Source of the DNA: Paenibacillus macerans
GTDB lineage: Bacteria > Bacillota > Bacilli > Paenibacillales > Paenibacillaceae
Length of the DNA stretch: 64,000 bases
NCBI RefSeq assembly: GCF_023715465.1
Contig: NZ_JAMBOE010000001.1
Location: forward strand, 310,001 to 374,000
Direction: 5' to 3'
In this document: piece by piece, positions 1 to 8,248 of the stretch
Position numbering within the stretch: position 1 is the first letter of the stretch
Layout: the number at the start of each line of letters is the position of its first letter
Made by a program: the position numbers and the translations under genes
The notes under the pieces: model-generated
Told to the model about the DNA's origin: nothing
Databases searched by the model: none
Seen by the model: the letters and a program-made list of their open reading frames with translations, nothing else

Positions 1-26
1 TAATCAATTCAAATGGTGGTTAAACA

Positions 27-617
27 ATGTCAAATCAAATGCAAATCTACATCTTATTAAGCAATCCGAAAACCTGGGTCGCCAAAATGATCGGTCTCTA
101 CACCAGAGCCCCGTTCAATCATGCATCGATCGCTTTTGACCCTGAACTCCGCGAAGTATACAGCTTCGGGCGAAAGCACCCGCTGATTCCGATGTACGGC
201 GGATTCGTCAAGGAAGACATTCACGGCGGCGTGTTCGAAAAAGCAACCTGCGCCTTATACAGCTGCAAAGTCAGCCAAGAAACCTATCTGCACATGCGAA
301 ACTACGTGAAAAAATTCGAAGAGAACGGCGAACAGTATAACTATAATTTTCTTGGCCTTCTGGGCGTCATCCTCAATATGGAGCTGGGCGGGGAAAAATC
401 CTATTTTTGCTCCCAGTTCGTCAGCGCCGTGTTTCAGGAAGCCGGCGTCAAGCTGCTCGACAAATCCGCCGGGTTAACAACCCCCTCCGATCTGTCGACC
501 TGCTCTTTTCTGAAGCTGGTATTCCGCGGAAAGCTGGAAACGTACCGCGAGCTTAACTGCTATTCCCGCAGAACCGCCGCTTCGCTGGAGCAGCATCATC
601 TGTATGCCGCGAATTAA
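27..617 (+). CDS. permuted papain-fold (YiiX/C92-like, NlpC/P60 superfamily) hydrolase
   Basis: A 196-residue soluble protein without signal peptide. The N-terminal part has a histidine in an N-H-A-S context (H32) and the C-terminal half a cysteine in Y-F-C-S-Q-F (C128). Histidine before cysteine is the circularly permuted arrangement seen in YiiX/YaeF-like members of the NlpC/P60 superfamily, so a cysteine amidase, peptidase or acyltransferase is likely; the substrate cannot be read from sequence. The ATG follows a GGTGG ribosome binding site. It is a single gene, converging on the DMT gene, with a four-unit repeat element between them. The fold assignment is an inference from the two catalytic motifs and the overall length. 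Confidence 0.7.
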   Translation: MSNQMQIYILLSNPKTWVAKMIGLYTRAPFNHASIAFDPELREVYSFGRKHPLIPMYGGFVKEDIHGGVFEKATCALYSCKVSQETYLHMRNYVKKFEENGEQYNYNFLGLLGVILNMELGGEKSYFCSQFVSAVFQEAGVKLLDKSAGLTTPSDLSTCSFLKLVFRGKLETYRELNCYSRRTAASLEQHHLYAAN

Positions 618-635
618 TGCTGGTAAGCGAGCACA

Positions 636-830
636 TAAGGGAAAAAAATGCCGTTATTTCGGCCATATCCCCCATTTCGAGTGAAATAGAGGAAAAATAT
701 GGCGCTATTTTATCGAATCTCAGGAGGACGGCCGTTTTTGGCACCATTCATCGGACAATAAGGACATAAAATTCCGCTAATGGGGATGAACATGCTTCAT
801 TCCGGAAAATAAGACCACAAAGTTCCGCTA
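636..830. repeat. four-unit inverted element, subfamily B copy 1
   Basis: Two forward 23-bp units (636-658 and 687-709, starting TAAGGG and TAGAGG, ending TTATT and CTATT) are followed by two reverse units (757-779 and 808-830, starting AATAAG and ending CCGCTA). Forward starts are 51 bp apart, reverse starts 51 bp apart, and the inner pair spans 93 bp. The second copy at 63036 has identical spacings. It fills the convergent space between the hydrolase and the DMT gene and has no credible ORF. Confidence 0.8.
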
Positions 831-959
831 TTTTTATGAGGTTTTCAGACCAGTCAAACGAAAAGGACTGCCTTCCTCTCCGGCAGCCGGCCACCGGCTG
901 CGCATGCATTGGGGAAACGCAGTCCTTTGTTGTTTTTACGCACTTGCCGTCCGCAGACA

Positions 960-1946
960 TTACGGCGGTACGATCGGCTCGCTTTCCTTATCGGGAAGGG
1001 CCGGGGAACGCTTGCTTCCCGAAGCCCGGCTATGCAGAATCATGCCGGCGACAACCAGCAGCATTCCGAGCAAAGACGGCAAGGCGGGAAGCGGAACGGG
1101 CAGCAGCAAAAGCTCGCCCACGGTCGCAAACACCACTTCCCCCGATTGCGTAGCCTCCACGGCGGCGAGCTTCCGCGCCGAACCTCTCGCCATATCCGTC
1201 GCCGCGAAAAACAGCACGGTAGCGATGACCCCCGAGCAAACGGCGACAAGCAGCGCCTGGCCGGCCTGGCTTGAGCTCGGGGGACCGTCCTGCCAGAAGG
1301 CTGCAGCGGAGAGCAGCAGCCACAGCGGCAAGGTGGCCAGCGCCATGCCCAGCACGCGCTGATACGCGTCCAGCCGCCCGCCGCAGACGGCCATCATCTT
1401 GCGGTTGCCCAGCGGATACGCAAACGCTGCGACTACAACCGGCACGGCGCCGAGCAGCAGCTCGCGCGCCGAAATCGCTTGTACCTGGCTAAACTGCATC
1501 ATCAAAACGCCAACCAGGATGATCAGCGAGATGCCAAGCCCCCGCCAATGGACCTTTCCCCTCCTGCGGACAGGTCCTGCCGGCGTGTCGACCATCACGG
1601 AGAAAGCCGGGGCCACAAGCAAACCCGCCACAATCGTAATTTGCCAGGTTCCCGCAATCAGCCAGCCCGGTTCGTACTCCGCCGCAAAGCACACGGGAAC
1701 GTACATGATACCGAAGCCGACGAAACTCCAGCCAAGCCAGGTCCACGGCCGTTTCCTCATTTCCGCGAACAACGGGGCAAGCCTCCCGCGAACGCCTACA
1801 ATCACCAGTAAAAACGGAATCATAAACAAAAAGCGCAGCGAGGCGGTATACAACCAGTTCCCGCCCGACCATTTCATCGTCTGGTTCAGCACAAATGTCG
1901 ACGAGAAAAACAGGGAGGCTAAAATACCATACAGAATCGGTCGCAT
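960..1946 (-). CDS. EmrE-like multidrug-resistance efflux transporter (DMT superfamily)
   Basis: A 328-residue polytopic membrane protein with about ten hydrophobic segments, beginning M-R-P-I-L-Y-G-I-L-A-S-L-F-F-S-S-T-F with the conserved early N-Q-T-M-K-W-S-G-G-N-W motif, and lengths and spacing typical of the ten-helix EamA/EmrE-type transporters. The start codon lies two bases after the livF stop, so it is almost certainly the last gene of the liv operon. A drug or metabolite exporter is the family expectation; linkage to branched-chain amino acid uptake may instead point to amino acid or peptide export. The hydrophilic C-terminal tail is short and shows no extra domain. Confidence 0.75.
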   Translation of the reverse strand: MRPILYGILASLFFSSTFVLNQTMKWSGGNWLYTASLRFLFMIPFLLVIVGVRGRLAPLFAEMRKRPWTWLGWSFVGFGIMYVPVCFAAEYEPGWLIAGTWQITIVAGLLVAPAFSVMVDTPAGPVRRRGKVHWRGLGISLIILVGVLMMQFSQVQAISARELLLGAVPVVVAAFAYPLGNRKMMAVCGGRLDAYQRVLGMALATLPLWLLLSAAAFWQDGPPSSSQAGQALLVAVCSGVIATVLFFAATDMARGSARKLAAVEATQSGEVVFATVGELLLLPVPLPALPSLLGMLLVVAGMILHSRASGSKRSPALPDKESEPIVPP

Positions 1947-1948
1947 CT

Positions 1949-2653
1949 TTAAGCCAGGTAAGCCTCCTTAACCTGCTCGTTGGACAGCAGCCGGCCGGCT
2001 TCATCCTCCAACAAAATTTCCCCGGTCTGCATCACGTAGCCGCGATGGGCAATCTGCAGCGCCTGAAAGGCGTTTTGCTCCACCAGCAGCACAGTCATGC
2101 CTTCCCGGTTCAACTCCTGAATGATTTCGAAAATCTGCTCCACAATGATCGGGGCCAGCCCCATCGACGGCTCATCGAGCAGCAGAATTTGTGGCTCCAT
2201 CATCAGTGCCCTGCCGATGGCCAGCATTTGCTGTTCCCCGCCGCTCATCGTTCCGCCCATTTGCCCCAGGCGCTCCTTCAGCCGCGGAAAATAGGCAAAC
2301 ACCCGCTCCATCCGCTGTTTGACCGCCTTTTTGTCGCGAGTGGAGAACGCCCCCAGCTCCAAATTTTCCTTCACCGTCAGCCGCGGAAAAATACGCCGCC
2401 CCTCCGGAACGTGCGCGATCCCTTTCAGGGCCGCCCGATGCGGCGGCAGAGAAGACATCTCGCTCCCGGCAAAGCGGATTTCGCCGGAGGTGTTCACCTG
2501 TCCGCATATCGCTTTCAGCGTCGTTGATTTGCCGGCGCCGTTCGAGCCGATCAGCGAGACGATTTCCCCTTCCTCCACCTTGAGGGTGATCCCCTTCAAC
2601 GCCTCGATGGCGCCGTAATATGCGCGGACCTCACGCAGCTCCAAGAGACTCAT
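1949..2653 (-). CDS. livF: branched-chain amino acid ABC transporter ATP-binding protein LivF
   Basis: A 234-residue ABC ATPase with Walker A G-S-N-G-A-G-K-S at residues 36-43, signature M-S-G-G-E-Q-Q, Walker B I-L-L-L-D-E-P-S-M-G-L and an H-loop region ending in V-E-Q-N. Length and the L-x-L-R-E-V-x-A-x-Y-G start are typical of LivF, the second ATPase of hydrophobic amino acid uptake systems. It overlaps livG by four bases (ATGA) and is followed after two bases by the DMT transporter, so expression is translationally coupled. It would sit on the cytoplasmic face with LivG and energise LivHM. Confidence 0.93.
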   Translation of the reverse strand: MSLLELREVRAYYGAIEALKGITLKVEEGEIVSLIGSNGAGKSTTLKAICGQVNTSGEIRFAGSEMSSLPPHRAALKGIAHVPEGRRIFPRLTVKENLELGAFSTRDKKAVKQRMERVFAYFPRLKERLGQMGGTMSGGEQQMLAIGRALMMEPQILLLDEPSMGLAPIIVEQIFEIIQELNREGMTVLLVEQNAFQALQIAHRGYVMQTGEILLEDEAGRLLSNEQVKEAYLA

Positions 2654-3450
2654 AAAATCACCTCAAGCTTGCGTGCTTCCGGAGTAACCGCGCTTTTTCC
2701 CAAATACGCTTCAATCACTTTCGGATGGCTGCGGATCGTCTCAGGGCCGCCTTCGGCAATCTTCATCCCGTAATCCAGCACCAGAATATGCTCGGACAAC
2801 TCCATCACCAGCTTCATATCGTGTTCGATCAAAATAATCGTCATCCCGGTATTCTCCTGGATCTGCCGGATGAGTCCGATCAGCTCCGCCGTTTCCCGCG
2901 GGTTCATGCCCGCCGCCGGTTCGTCCAGCAGCAGCACCTTCGGCTCCGCCGCCAGCGCCCGGGCGATCTCCAGCCGTCTTTGCGCGCCATAGGGCAAGCT
3001 TCCCGCCTGCTCGTTGAGCAGCTCCGCCAGGCCGACAAATTCCAGCAGCCGGTAAGCCTCAAGCTGGGCCTGCTCCTCTTCCTGACGAAATTTCGGCAAG
3101 GATAGCAAAGTCCCGAGCAAACCCGCTTTCAAATGAATATGCCTGCCGACCACCACGTTTTCGAGCACGGTCATGCTGCCGAACAGGCGGATATTTTGGA
3201 ACGTCCGGGCAATTCCTTGGCTTGCCACCTGATGCGGTTTGACGCCAACGATAGATTTCCCTTCCAATTCGATCGCGCCTTCGTCCGGCGCATAGATGCC
3301 CGTAATCATATTGAAAAAAGTCGTTTTACCGGCTCCGTTTGGCCCGATCACGGCGGATATTTTACCGCGGGGGAACGAAAAGTCGACGCCGCCCACCGCC
3401 GTCAGTCCGCCGAAGCGTTTCACAAGCCCCTGCACCTTCAAAATGGTCAT
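2650..3450 (-). CDS. livG: branched-chain amino acid ABC transporter ATP-binding protein LivG
   Basis: A 266-residue ABC ATPase: Walker A G-P-N-G-A-G-K-T at 36-43, the LivG-type signature Y-G-A-Q-R-R-L-E-I-A-R-A-L, Walker B V-L-L-L-D-E-P-A-A-G-M-N-P and I-L-I-E-H-D-M downstream. The inserted segment around F-R-Q-E-E-E-Q-A-Q-L is characteristic of LivG compared with the shorter LivF. Start and stop overlap both neighbours by four bases (livM upstream, livF downstream), giving a tightly coupled livMGF block. It pairs with LivF as the ATPase dimer of the uptake complex. Confidence 0.93.
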   Translation of the reverse strand: MTILKVQGLVKRFGGLTAVGGVDFSFPRGKISAVIGPNGAGKTTFFNMITGIYAPDEGAIELEGKSIVGVKPHQVASQGIARTFQNIRLFGSMTVLENVVVGRHIHLKAGLLGTLLSLPKFRQEEEQAQLEAYRLLEFVGLAELLNEQAGSLPYGAQRRLEIARALAAEPKVLLLDEPAAGMNPRETAELIGLIRQIQENTGMTIILIEHDMKLVMELSEHILVLDYGMKIAEGGPETIRSHPKVIEAYLGKSAVTPEARKLEVIL

Positions 3451-4742
3451 TTGCCAACACCTCCGCTCTGTTGTTTGCCTTGCTGCCGAAGCGAAAGCAC
3501 GGGGGAAGAACGCTGACCCCTAAGGCGCTCGCCGTCCACCTTGCGGTTTTTGGCCGAAATCAAGCCATTAGGTCTGAATATCGCGATAAGCACAAGGATG
3601 GCACCGAATATGAGCCGCTGCATTTTGGACGGGGAAATCGAGCTCGGGATATTGAGCGCCCCTTGCAGCGTCAGCTGGTTCAGCCAATTGGTCAGCTCTG
3701 TCAGCACCTGCAAATTGAGGATCGTCACCAGCGCCGCGCCGAGGATGACCCCCGGCACACTGCCCATGCCGCCCAGCAGCACCATGACCAAAATCGTAAT
3801 CGATTCCAGCAGCGTAAAGCTGGTCGGATCGATGAACGTCTGCTTGGCGGCGAACACGACGCCCATCATCCCGGAAAACGAAGCCCCGATGGCAAAAGCG
3901 GTCAGTTTGGTCCGAATCAGCGGCACGCCCATCGATTGAGCGGCGATTTCATTTTCCCGGATCGCCTTCCAAGCCCGTCCGAGCCGGGAATGCTCCAGTT
4001 TCTTAACACTGAAGATGACCAGCGCCAAAATGAACACCACGATAAAATAATACTGGTTCGGAAACGTAAACTTGTAGCCAAACAAGCTGGGCGCCTGAAT
4101 CGAAGACAACCCCATCGCCCCGTTCGTAATATTCACCGGCTTATCCAAATTGTTGAAAATAATCCGGATGATTTCGCCGAAGCCCAGCGTGACGATCGCC
4201 AAGTAATCGCCTTTGACGCGCAGTACCGGCAGGCCAAGCAACAAGCCGAACAACGCAGCCATAAACCCGCCGATCGCGATAAAGATCCAGAAGGCTCCGC
4301 CGGACAACGGGAACAGATTGCCGGAAATAAATTCGTTGGCCTGCGGGGTGGCAAAAATCGCGTACGTATAAGCCCCGACGGCGAAAAAAGCGACAAACCC
4401 CAGATCGAGCAGACCGGCGAACCCGACCACGATGTTGAGGCCAAGCGCCATCGCGACGTAAATGCCGCACTGCGTCGCGACCTCCATATAGGATTGATGC
4501 GAAGGCCCGCCCGAAGTGGCGAACGGAATGACCAGCAGCACCAGAACGGCTCCGACCGTCCATTTAATGGAAACCGGAAACGTAGTGTAATAAAGCAGCA
4601 GCAAGGAACCCAGGAGCAGCAAAAACGCAACCACCGATTTATCCGAAAAATAAACGCTTGCGGCCGTAACGATCACAAACAACGAAAAAAGCGCGGCTTG
4701 CGCGGCTTTGCTGTGTTCCAGCCATGCACTCAGGCGATTCAT
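3447..4742 (-). CDS. livM: branched-chain amino acid ABC transporter permease LivM
   Basis: A 431-residue inner-membrane permease. The first ~80 residues hold extra hydrophobic segments, then comes the canonical LivM core with A-L-G-L-N-I-V-V-G-F-A-G-L-L-D-L-G near residue 100 and the ATPase-contact region R-A-W-K-A-I-R-E-N-E-I-A-A-Q-S-M-G. It ends with a charged cytoplasmic tail of about 35 residues rich in arginine and glutamine, longer than in many homologues. It starts 10 bases after livH and overlaps livG by four. With LivH it forms the transmembrane channel for leucine, isoleucine or valine; the exact specificity is unknown. Confidence 0.92.
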   Translation of the reverse strand: MNRLSAWLEHSKAAQAALFSLFVIVTAASVYFSDKSVVAFLLLLGSLLLLYYTTFPVSIKWTVGAVLVLLVIPFATSGGPSHQSYMEVATQCGIYVAMALGLNIVVGFAGLLDLGFVAFFAVGAYTYAIFATPQANEFISGNLFPLSGGAFWIFIAIGGFMAALFGLLLGLPVLRVKGDYLAIVTLGFGEIIRIIFNNLDKPVNITNGAMGLSSIQAPSLFGYKFTFPNQYYFIVVFILALVIFSVKKLEHSRLGRAWKAIRENEIAAQSMGVPLIRTKLTAFAIGASFSGMMGVVFAAKQTFIDPTSFTLLESITILVMVLLGGMGSVPGVILGAALVTILNLQVLTELTNWLNQLTLQGALNIPSSISPSKMQRLIFGAILVLIAIFRPNGLISAKNRKVDGERLRGQRSSPVLSLRQQGKQQSGGVGK

Positions 4743-4752
4743 GAAGTTTCAC

Positions 4753-5736
4753 CTACACTTTCTCTTTGAGGGCTCTGCCGAACAGCCCCTCCGGTTTGAA
4801 AATCAGGACCGCTATCAAAATCAGAAAAGCGACGACATCCTTGTATTCCCCACCCAGCGTTCCGCCGGTTATGACCGACAGGTTGGCCGAGGAGAACATT
4901 TCCAGCACGCCGATAAACAATCCGCCGAACATCGCGCCCCGGATATTTCCGATTCCGCCCAGCACCGCCGCGGTGAATGCCTTCATGCCCAAAATAAAAC
5001 CGATGTAAGGGTCGATCGTTCCGTACTGCTGGGCGAACAGCACGCCGGTGCCGCCGCCAAGCGCGGAGCCGATAAAAAACGTCAAGGCGATCACCTTGTT
5101 GACGTTGATTGACATCAGCGCCGCCGTCTCCCGGTCCTGGGCCACGGCGCGCATCGCTTTGCCCCACTTGGTCCGGTTGACGAACAGATCAAGACCGATC
5201 ATCAAAACGACGGCAACGGCCACGACGATGATCGTGTTTATTTTCAGAAAAGCGTCGTTAAACCCGCCCCACAGTGACGACGCCCCCAGCATGAGGTTAT
5301 CGCCGTAAAGCGAAATGCCGGTAATGACGAAGTTGCCGGTGCGCAGATCGGCGATAAACCGCACGATATCCTGAAGCAGAAAGGAGACGCCGATCGCGGA
5401 GATCAGGGAGATCAATTTGGGAGCATTGCGGAGTGGCCGGTAGGCCACCCGCTCGATCCCGATTCCCATCACCCCCGTGAACACCATCGCCGCGACGAGG
5501 ATCAGAAAATAAGCCAATCCGGCCGGCAGAGCGCCGAGCCAGCCGGCGGAGCTCATCCCCAGCAGCACCGCCGTCCCTACAAAAGCGCCGGTCATAAATA
5601 TTTCGCCATGGGCAAAATTAATGAATTCAAGAATGCCGTAAACCATCGTATACCCGATCGCCACCACGGCGTAAACCGCGCCCAAAGTAAGGCCGTCCAC
5701 CAATACCTGGGGAAGAGTTTGCAGGATCGTATCCAT
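4753..5736 (-). CDS. livH: branched-chain amino acid ABC transporter permease LivH
   Basis: A 327-residue permease with the LivH hallmark N-terminus L-V-D-G-L-T-L-G-A-V-Y-A-V-V-A-I-G-Y-T-M-V-Y-G and the loop M-R-A-V-A-Q-D-R-E-T-A-A-L-M-S-I-N that docks onto the ATPases. About eight membrane segments follow. It lies 36 bases after livJ and 10 bases before livM, in a single operon. Its partner is LivM. Nothing is missing relative to the family. Confidence 0.92.
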   Translation of the reverse strand: MDTILQTLPQVLVDGLTLGAVYAVVAIGYTMVYGILEFINFAHGEIFMTGAFVGTAVLLGMSSAGWLGALPAGLAYFLILVAAMVFTGVMGIGIERVAYRPLRNAPKLISLISAIGVSFLLQDIVRFIADLRTGNFVITGISLYGDNLMLGASSLWGGFNDAFLKINTIIVVAVAVVLMIGLDLFVNRTKWGKAMRAVAQDRETAALMSINVNKVIALTFFIGSALGGGTGVLFAQQYGTIDPYIGFILGMKAFTAAVLGGIGNIRGAMFGGLFIGVLEMFSSANLSVITGGTLGGEYKDVVAFLILIAVLIFKPEGLFGRALKEKV

Positions 5737-5772
5737 TATGGCCTAACCCCTTTTTTAGAAGTCTGTACGAGC

Positions 5773-7017
5773 TTATTTGGGCTGTTCAATTTCCGAAACC
5801 ATCGCGCCCGGGTAGGATTGATTTTCAAACTTATAGATGAACACCTTCGCGTATTTGTTGTCCCCTATGTCATCAAAGCTGACTTTCGTGGCCACCCCAT
5901 CGAAATCGGTGGTCGCCCGCACGGCGTCGCGCACCTGTTCACGCGCCGGCAGCTTGCCGCCGTTAGCTTCAATCGCCTTTTTCACCCCGTTCAAAATAAC
6001 GTTCATCGCGTCATAGGAATATGCCGAATAGTTTTCGACCGCTTTGCCGAATTTCTCCTTATATTTGTCCGCCCAGGCCTGGTTCGATTTGGTGATGTCG
6101 GTCGATACGGAGCTGTAAGCCACCTCCGTCAATTTATCCCCGGCGATGTCGACCATCCCCGAGGAATCGAGCGCATCCCCGCCCATGATCGGAACGGTAA
6201 TGCCCTTCTCCCGCGCCTGCTTCACAATGAGTCCGGCTTCCGCATACATTCCGCCGAAGAAGATGAAGTCCGGCTTTTTGCTAAGCACCTGGTTCAGGAC
6301 GCCGTTGAAGTCTTTTTCACCGACCGTGATTCCTTCGTAACCCGCGATCGTGGCCCCAAGCTGCTCGGCCGCGGTTTTGAAGGCGCCAGCCAGCCCCTGG
6401 CCGTAAGCCGTTTTGTCCTGAATCACAAAAATGTTTTTGGCACCCACCGTTTTGACGGCATATTCAGCGCCGGCCGGCCCTTGAAAATCATCGCGGGCGA
6501 CGACCCGGTTCACCACCTTCAGCTTGCGGTCGGTCAATTCCGTGGCCGTGCTGGCCGGAGATACCATCGGAATGCTGTATTTCTCATATACGACCGAGCT
6601 CGGAATGGATACGCCGGAGTTCAAGTGCCCCAGCACCGCCATGACCGCCTGATCGGCGCCGATCAGCTCGGCGTTGGCCACGCCTTTTTTCTGATCGCCT
6701 TGATCGTCGTATGGAACATACTGCAGATCGAAGCCAAGTTCCTTGAATTCCGCTTGCCGTTCCTCCAGCGCCATTTGGCCCCCGAGCTTAATCGATTCCC
6801 CCTGGATCGCCGATCCGCCGGATAAAGGCGATTGGGAAGCGATCTTGATGACGGTCAAATCACCGCCGGATGAGCCTCCAGCCTCCCCGCTTCCCTTGCC
6901 GTCTCCGGCTCCGTTACCGCCGCCCGCGCTTCCTCCCCCGCTGGAACCGCACGCCGAAAGCAAACCAATGATGAGAAAAGAAACCAAAAAAACCGCTAAA
7001 GCTTTTTTCACCTTCAT
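5773..7017 (-). CDS. livJ: branched-chain amino acid ABC transporter substrate-binding lipoprotein
   Basis: A 414-residue type I periplasmic-binding-protein fold anchored as a lipoprotein: the signal peptide ends in the lipobox L-L-S-A-C, followed by a Gly/Ser/Glu-rich linker (residues ~25-50). The core contains I-A-S-Q-S-P-L-S-G-G-S-A, the hinge-type segments A-V-L-G-H-L-N-S-G-V and V-A-R-D-D-F-Q-G-P-A-G-A-E-Y-A, all typical of LivJ/LivK receptors. It is the first gene of the liv operon with a GGGAGGG ribosome binding site. A strong hairpin sits in its leader and a GlnR-like box further upstream, hinting at nitrogen control. The amino acid bound cannot be determined from sequence. Confidence 0.9.
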   Translation of the reverse strand: MKVKKALAVFLVSFLIIGLLSACGSSGGGSAGGGNGAGDGKGSGEAGGSSGGDLTVIKIASQSPLSGGSAIQGESIKLGGQMALEERQAEFKELGFDLQYVPYDDQGDQKKGVANAELIGADQAVMAVLGHLNSGVSIPSSVVYEKYSIPMVSPASTATELTDRKLKVVNRVVARDDFQGPAGAEYAVKTVGAKNIFVIQDKTAYGQGLAGAFKTAAEQLGATIAGYEGITVGEKDFNGVLNQVLSKKPDFIFFGGMYAEAGLIVKQAREKGITVPIMGGDALDSSGMVDIAGDKLTEVAYSSVSTDITKSNQAWADKYKEKFGKAVENYSAYSYDAMNVILNGVKKAIEANGGKLPAREQVRDAVRATTDFDGVATKVSFDDIGDNKYAKVFIYKFENQSYPGAMVSEIEQPK

Positions 7018-7044
7018 CCCTTAACCCTCCCAAAAATTGTATGC

Positions 7045-7084
7045 GTGCAGGCCACCGGCCTTCATCCTCTTCGGTGGCCTGCAC
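7045..7084 (-). promoter_or_regulatory. leader hairpin upstream of livJ
   Basis: A perfect 13-bp stem (7045-7057 with 7072-7084, arms GTGCAGGCCACCG and CGGTGGCCTGCAC) lies just upstream of the livJ ribosome binding site on the transcribed strand. A short run of five T residues follows eight bases after the stem, too far for a standard terminator. It may stabilise the mRNA or act as an attenuator. Confidence 0.6.
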
Positions 7085-7130
7085 AATGGTTTGCGTTTCT
7101 CACTGACCGCCTTTTATTATGTTATGTTCA

Positions 7131-7147
7131 TGTAAGTTATTTTTACG
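7131..7147. promoter_or_regulatory. GlnR-like box upstream of the liv operon
   Basis: TGTAA, seven bases, TTACG: matches the Firmicute GlnR/TnrA consensus TGTNA-N7-TNACA at all but the last position. It lies about 115 bp upstream of livJ in an AT-rich region. Regulation by GlnR is an inference from this match only. Confidence 0.4.
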
Positions 7148-7463
7148 CAAATCAGTATAAAAACCTCTACAACTCCATATTTACACGAGAAAGGCGATTT
7201 TTGTCAACTGTTTATTTTACACGTGTTATATATTTGAACAATTTATGATATGTACAATAACTCCATATGGTGTTTTAATTTCTAAAAAGTTAACATTTAA
7301 AATTCCAAAGATGCCTCGCTATCCCCAAGAACAGTCGCAGCCGAGCATGAGTTTGCTGTGGTGCGAGGATTGAAAAATGATAAATGGGCGCGAGTTCAGT
7401 TGCTGCAGATTGAAGTGCATACGGGTTGAGGCAGGAACGAGACAGAAGTGCGGCATGCGTGAG

Positions 7464-7527
7464 GCAGGAGTAGGCAGCGGCGAGGTAGGAGTAGGCAGCG
7501 GCGAGGTAGGAGTGAGGCAGGAACGAG
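7464..7527. repeat. three tandem 21-22 bp repeats
   Basis: Three head-to-tail copies (7464-7484, 7485-7505, 7506-7527) of a unit beginning GTAGGAGTAGGC; the first two differ at one base. They sit in the 766-bp gap between livJ and the GNAT gene. A reading frame crosses them but looks fortuitous. Left and right of the array are GAAGTGC and ACTTTTGCA motifs that may belong to a degenerate four-unit element. Confidence 0.75.
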
Positions 7528-7604
7528 GCTGGAGTGAGGTAATATCATCTTGCGAAGTAACAGCGTTCTGCGAGGTAATAGATTCCTGCATCAAATGGGC
7601 TCTG

Positions 7605-7680
7605 AACAGATGTACTTTTGCACTTCAACCGCCTCAAAACAAGAATTCACGGCAAATGAACTGCACTTTTGCAGCTGCTC
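7605..7680. repeat. possible degenerate four-unit element (right half)
   Basis: ACTTTTGCA occurs at 7614 and again at 7665, exactly 51 bp apart, the same spacing as the paired reverse units of the intergenic elements found elsewhere in this window. A convincing forward half is not visible; the left side (about 7350-7420) contains related GTGC-centred sequence but is interrupted by the tandem array. Confidence 0.35.
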
Positions 7681-7706
7681 TCCCAACACTCCAAGGCTCA
7701 GAACAC

Positions 7707-7745
7707 AAAAAAGCCCCCCCTTCCAAAAAGAAGTGGGGAGCCTAT
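7707..7745 (-). terminator. intrinsic terminator of the purT-GNAT operon
   Basis: On the minus strand an 11-bp stem (GCTCCCC/GGGGGGC plus CTTC/GAAG with one bulged A) is followed by six T residues, about 40 bp after the GNAT stop codon. Confidence 0.85.
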
Positions 7746-7783
7746 ATCAATTAAGAACTATCAGGTCAATTAGTCCGTTCATT

Positions 7784-8248
7784 TTACAGCAGCGGCTTGC
7801 TTAGGCGATAGCCCACGCTTGTGAAGCCCAGGTGCTCGTAAAACGATTTGGCGGACATGTAATTCTCGCGTGCCGTGGACACGATCAGCTCCGAGCTGCT
7901 GCGCTGGCGTCCCCAGCTCTCAGCTTCCTCAATCAGGCGTTTCCCAAAACCGCTGCCCCGATGCTTCTCATCTACGATCAGAGCCGTGATCTGCGTTACC
8001 GGTCTACTCATATCATGGGTTTGATATTGCTTCAGAAAAGCCGTTCCGACAATAACCCCGTCCAATTCCGCCACCAGACTGCTGAACAACGGATGTTCTT
8101 CCAGCATGGATAGACGTTCCTTCAGCACGCTGGGCGTTGTCGGGTAACGAAGCTGGCGCATTAACGGAAGCATGTGCTGACAATCGTCACAGCATCCTTT
8201 ACGAATGACCAAAGCCGGAGAAAGCACCTGAATACTCAATTGAACCAT
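7784..8248 (-). CDS. GNAT family N-acetyltransferase
   Basis: A 154-residue single-domain acetyltransferase. The acetyl-CoA loop is visible as [18 protein letters not shown], and the C-terminus has the typical [16 protein letters not shown] chose the ATG at 8248 because AAAGGTGG lies seven bases upstream; an earlier in-frame ATG would run through the end of purT. The gene overlaps the purT stop by 13 bases, so the two are translationally coupled. Acceptor substrate unknown. Confidence 0.85.
   Translation of the reverse strand: MVQLSIQVLSPALVIRKGCCDDCQHMLPLMRQLRYPTTPSVLKERLSMLEEHPLFSSLVAELDGVIVGTAFLKQYQTHDMSRPVTQITALIVDEKHRGSGFGKRLIEEAESWGRQRSSSELIVSTARENYMSAKSFYEHLGFTSVGYRLSKPLL

Noticed and set aside
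3339-4769. 476-codon plus-strand open frame opposite livM
   Set aside because: It is antisense to a well-conserved permease, very rich in Arg/Gln/His, and has no ribosome binding site; it is a by-product of GC-rich coding on the other strand.
7377-7754. 125-codon plus-strand frame across the 21-bp tandem repeats
   Set aside because: Repeated E-V-G-V-G-S-G sequence is produced by the DNA repeat, it runs through the terminator of the GNAT operon, and no ribosome binding site precedes it.
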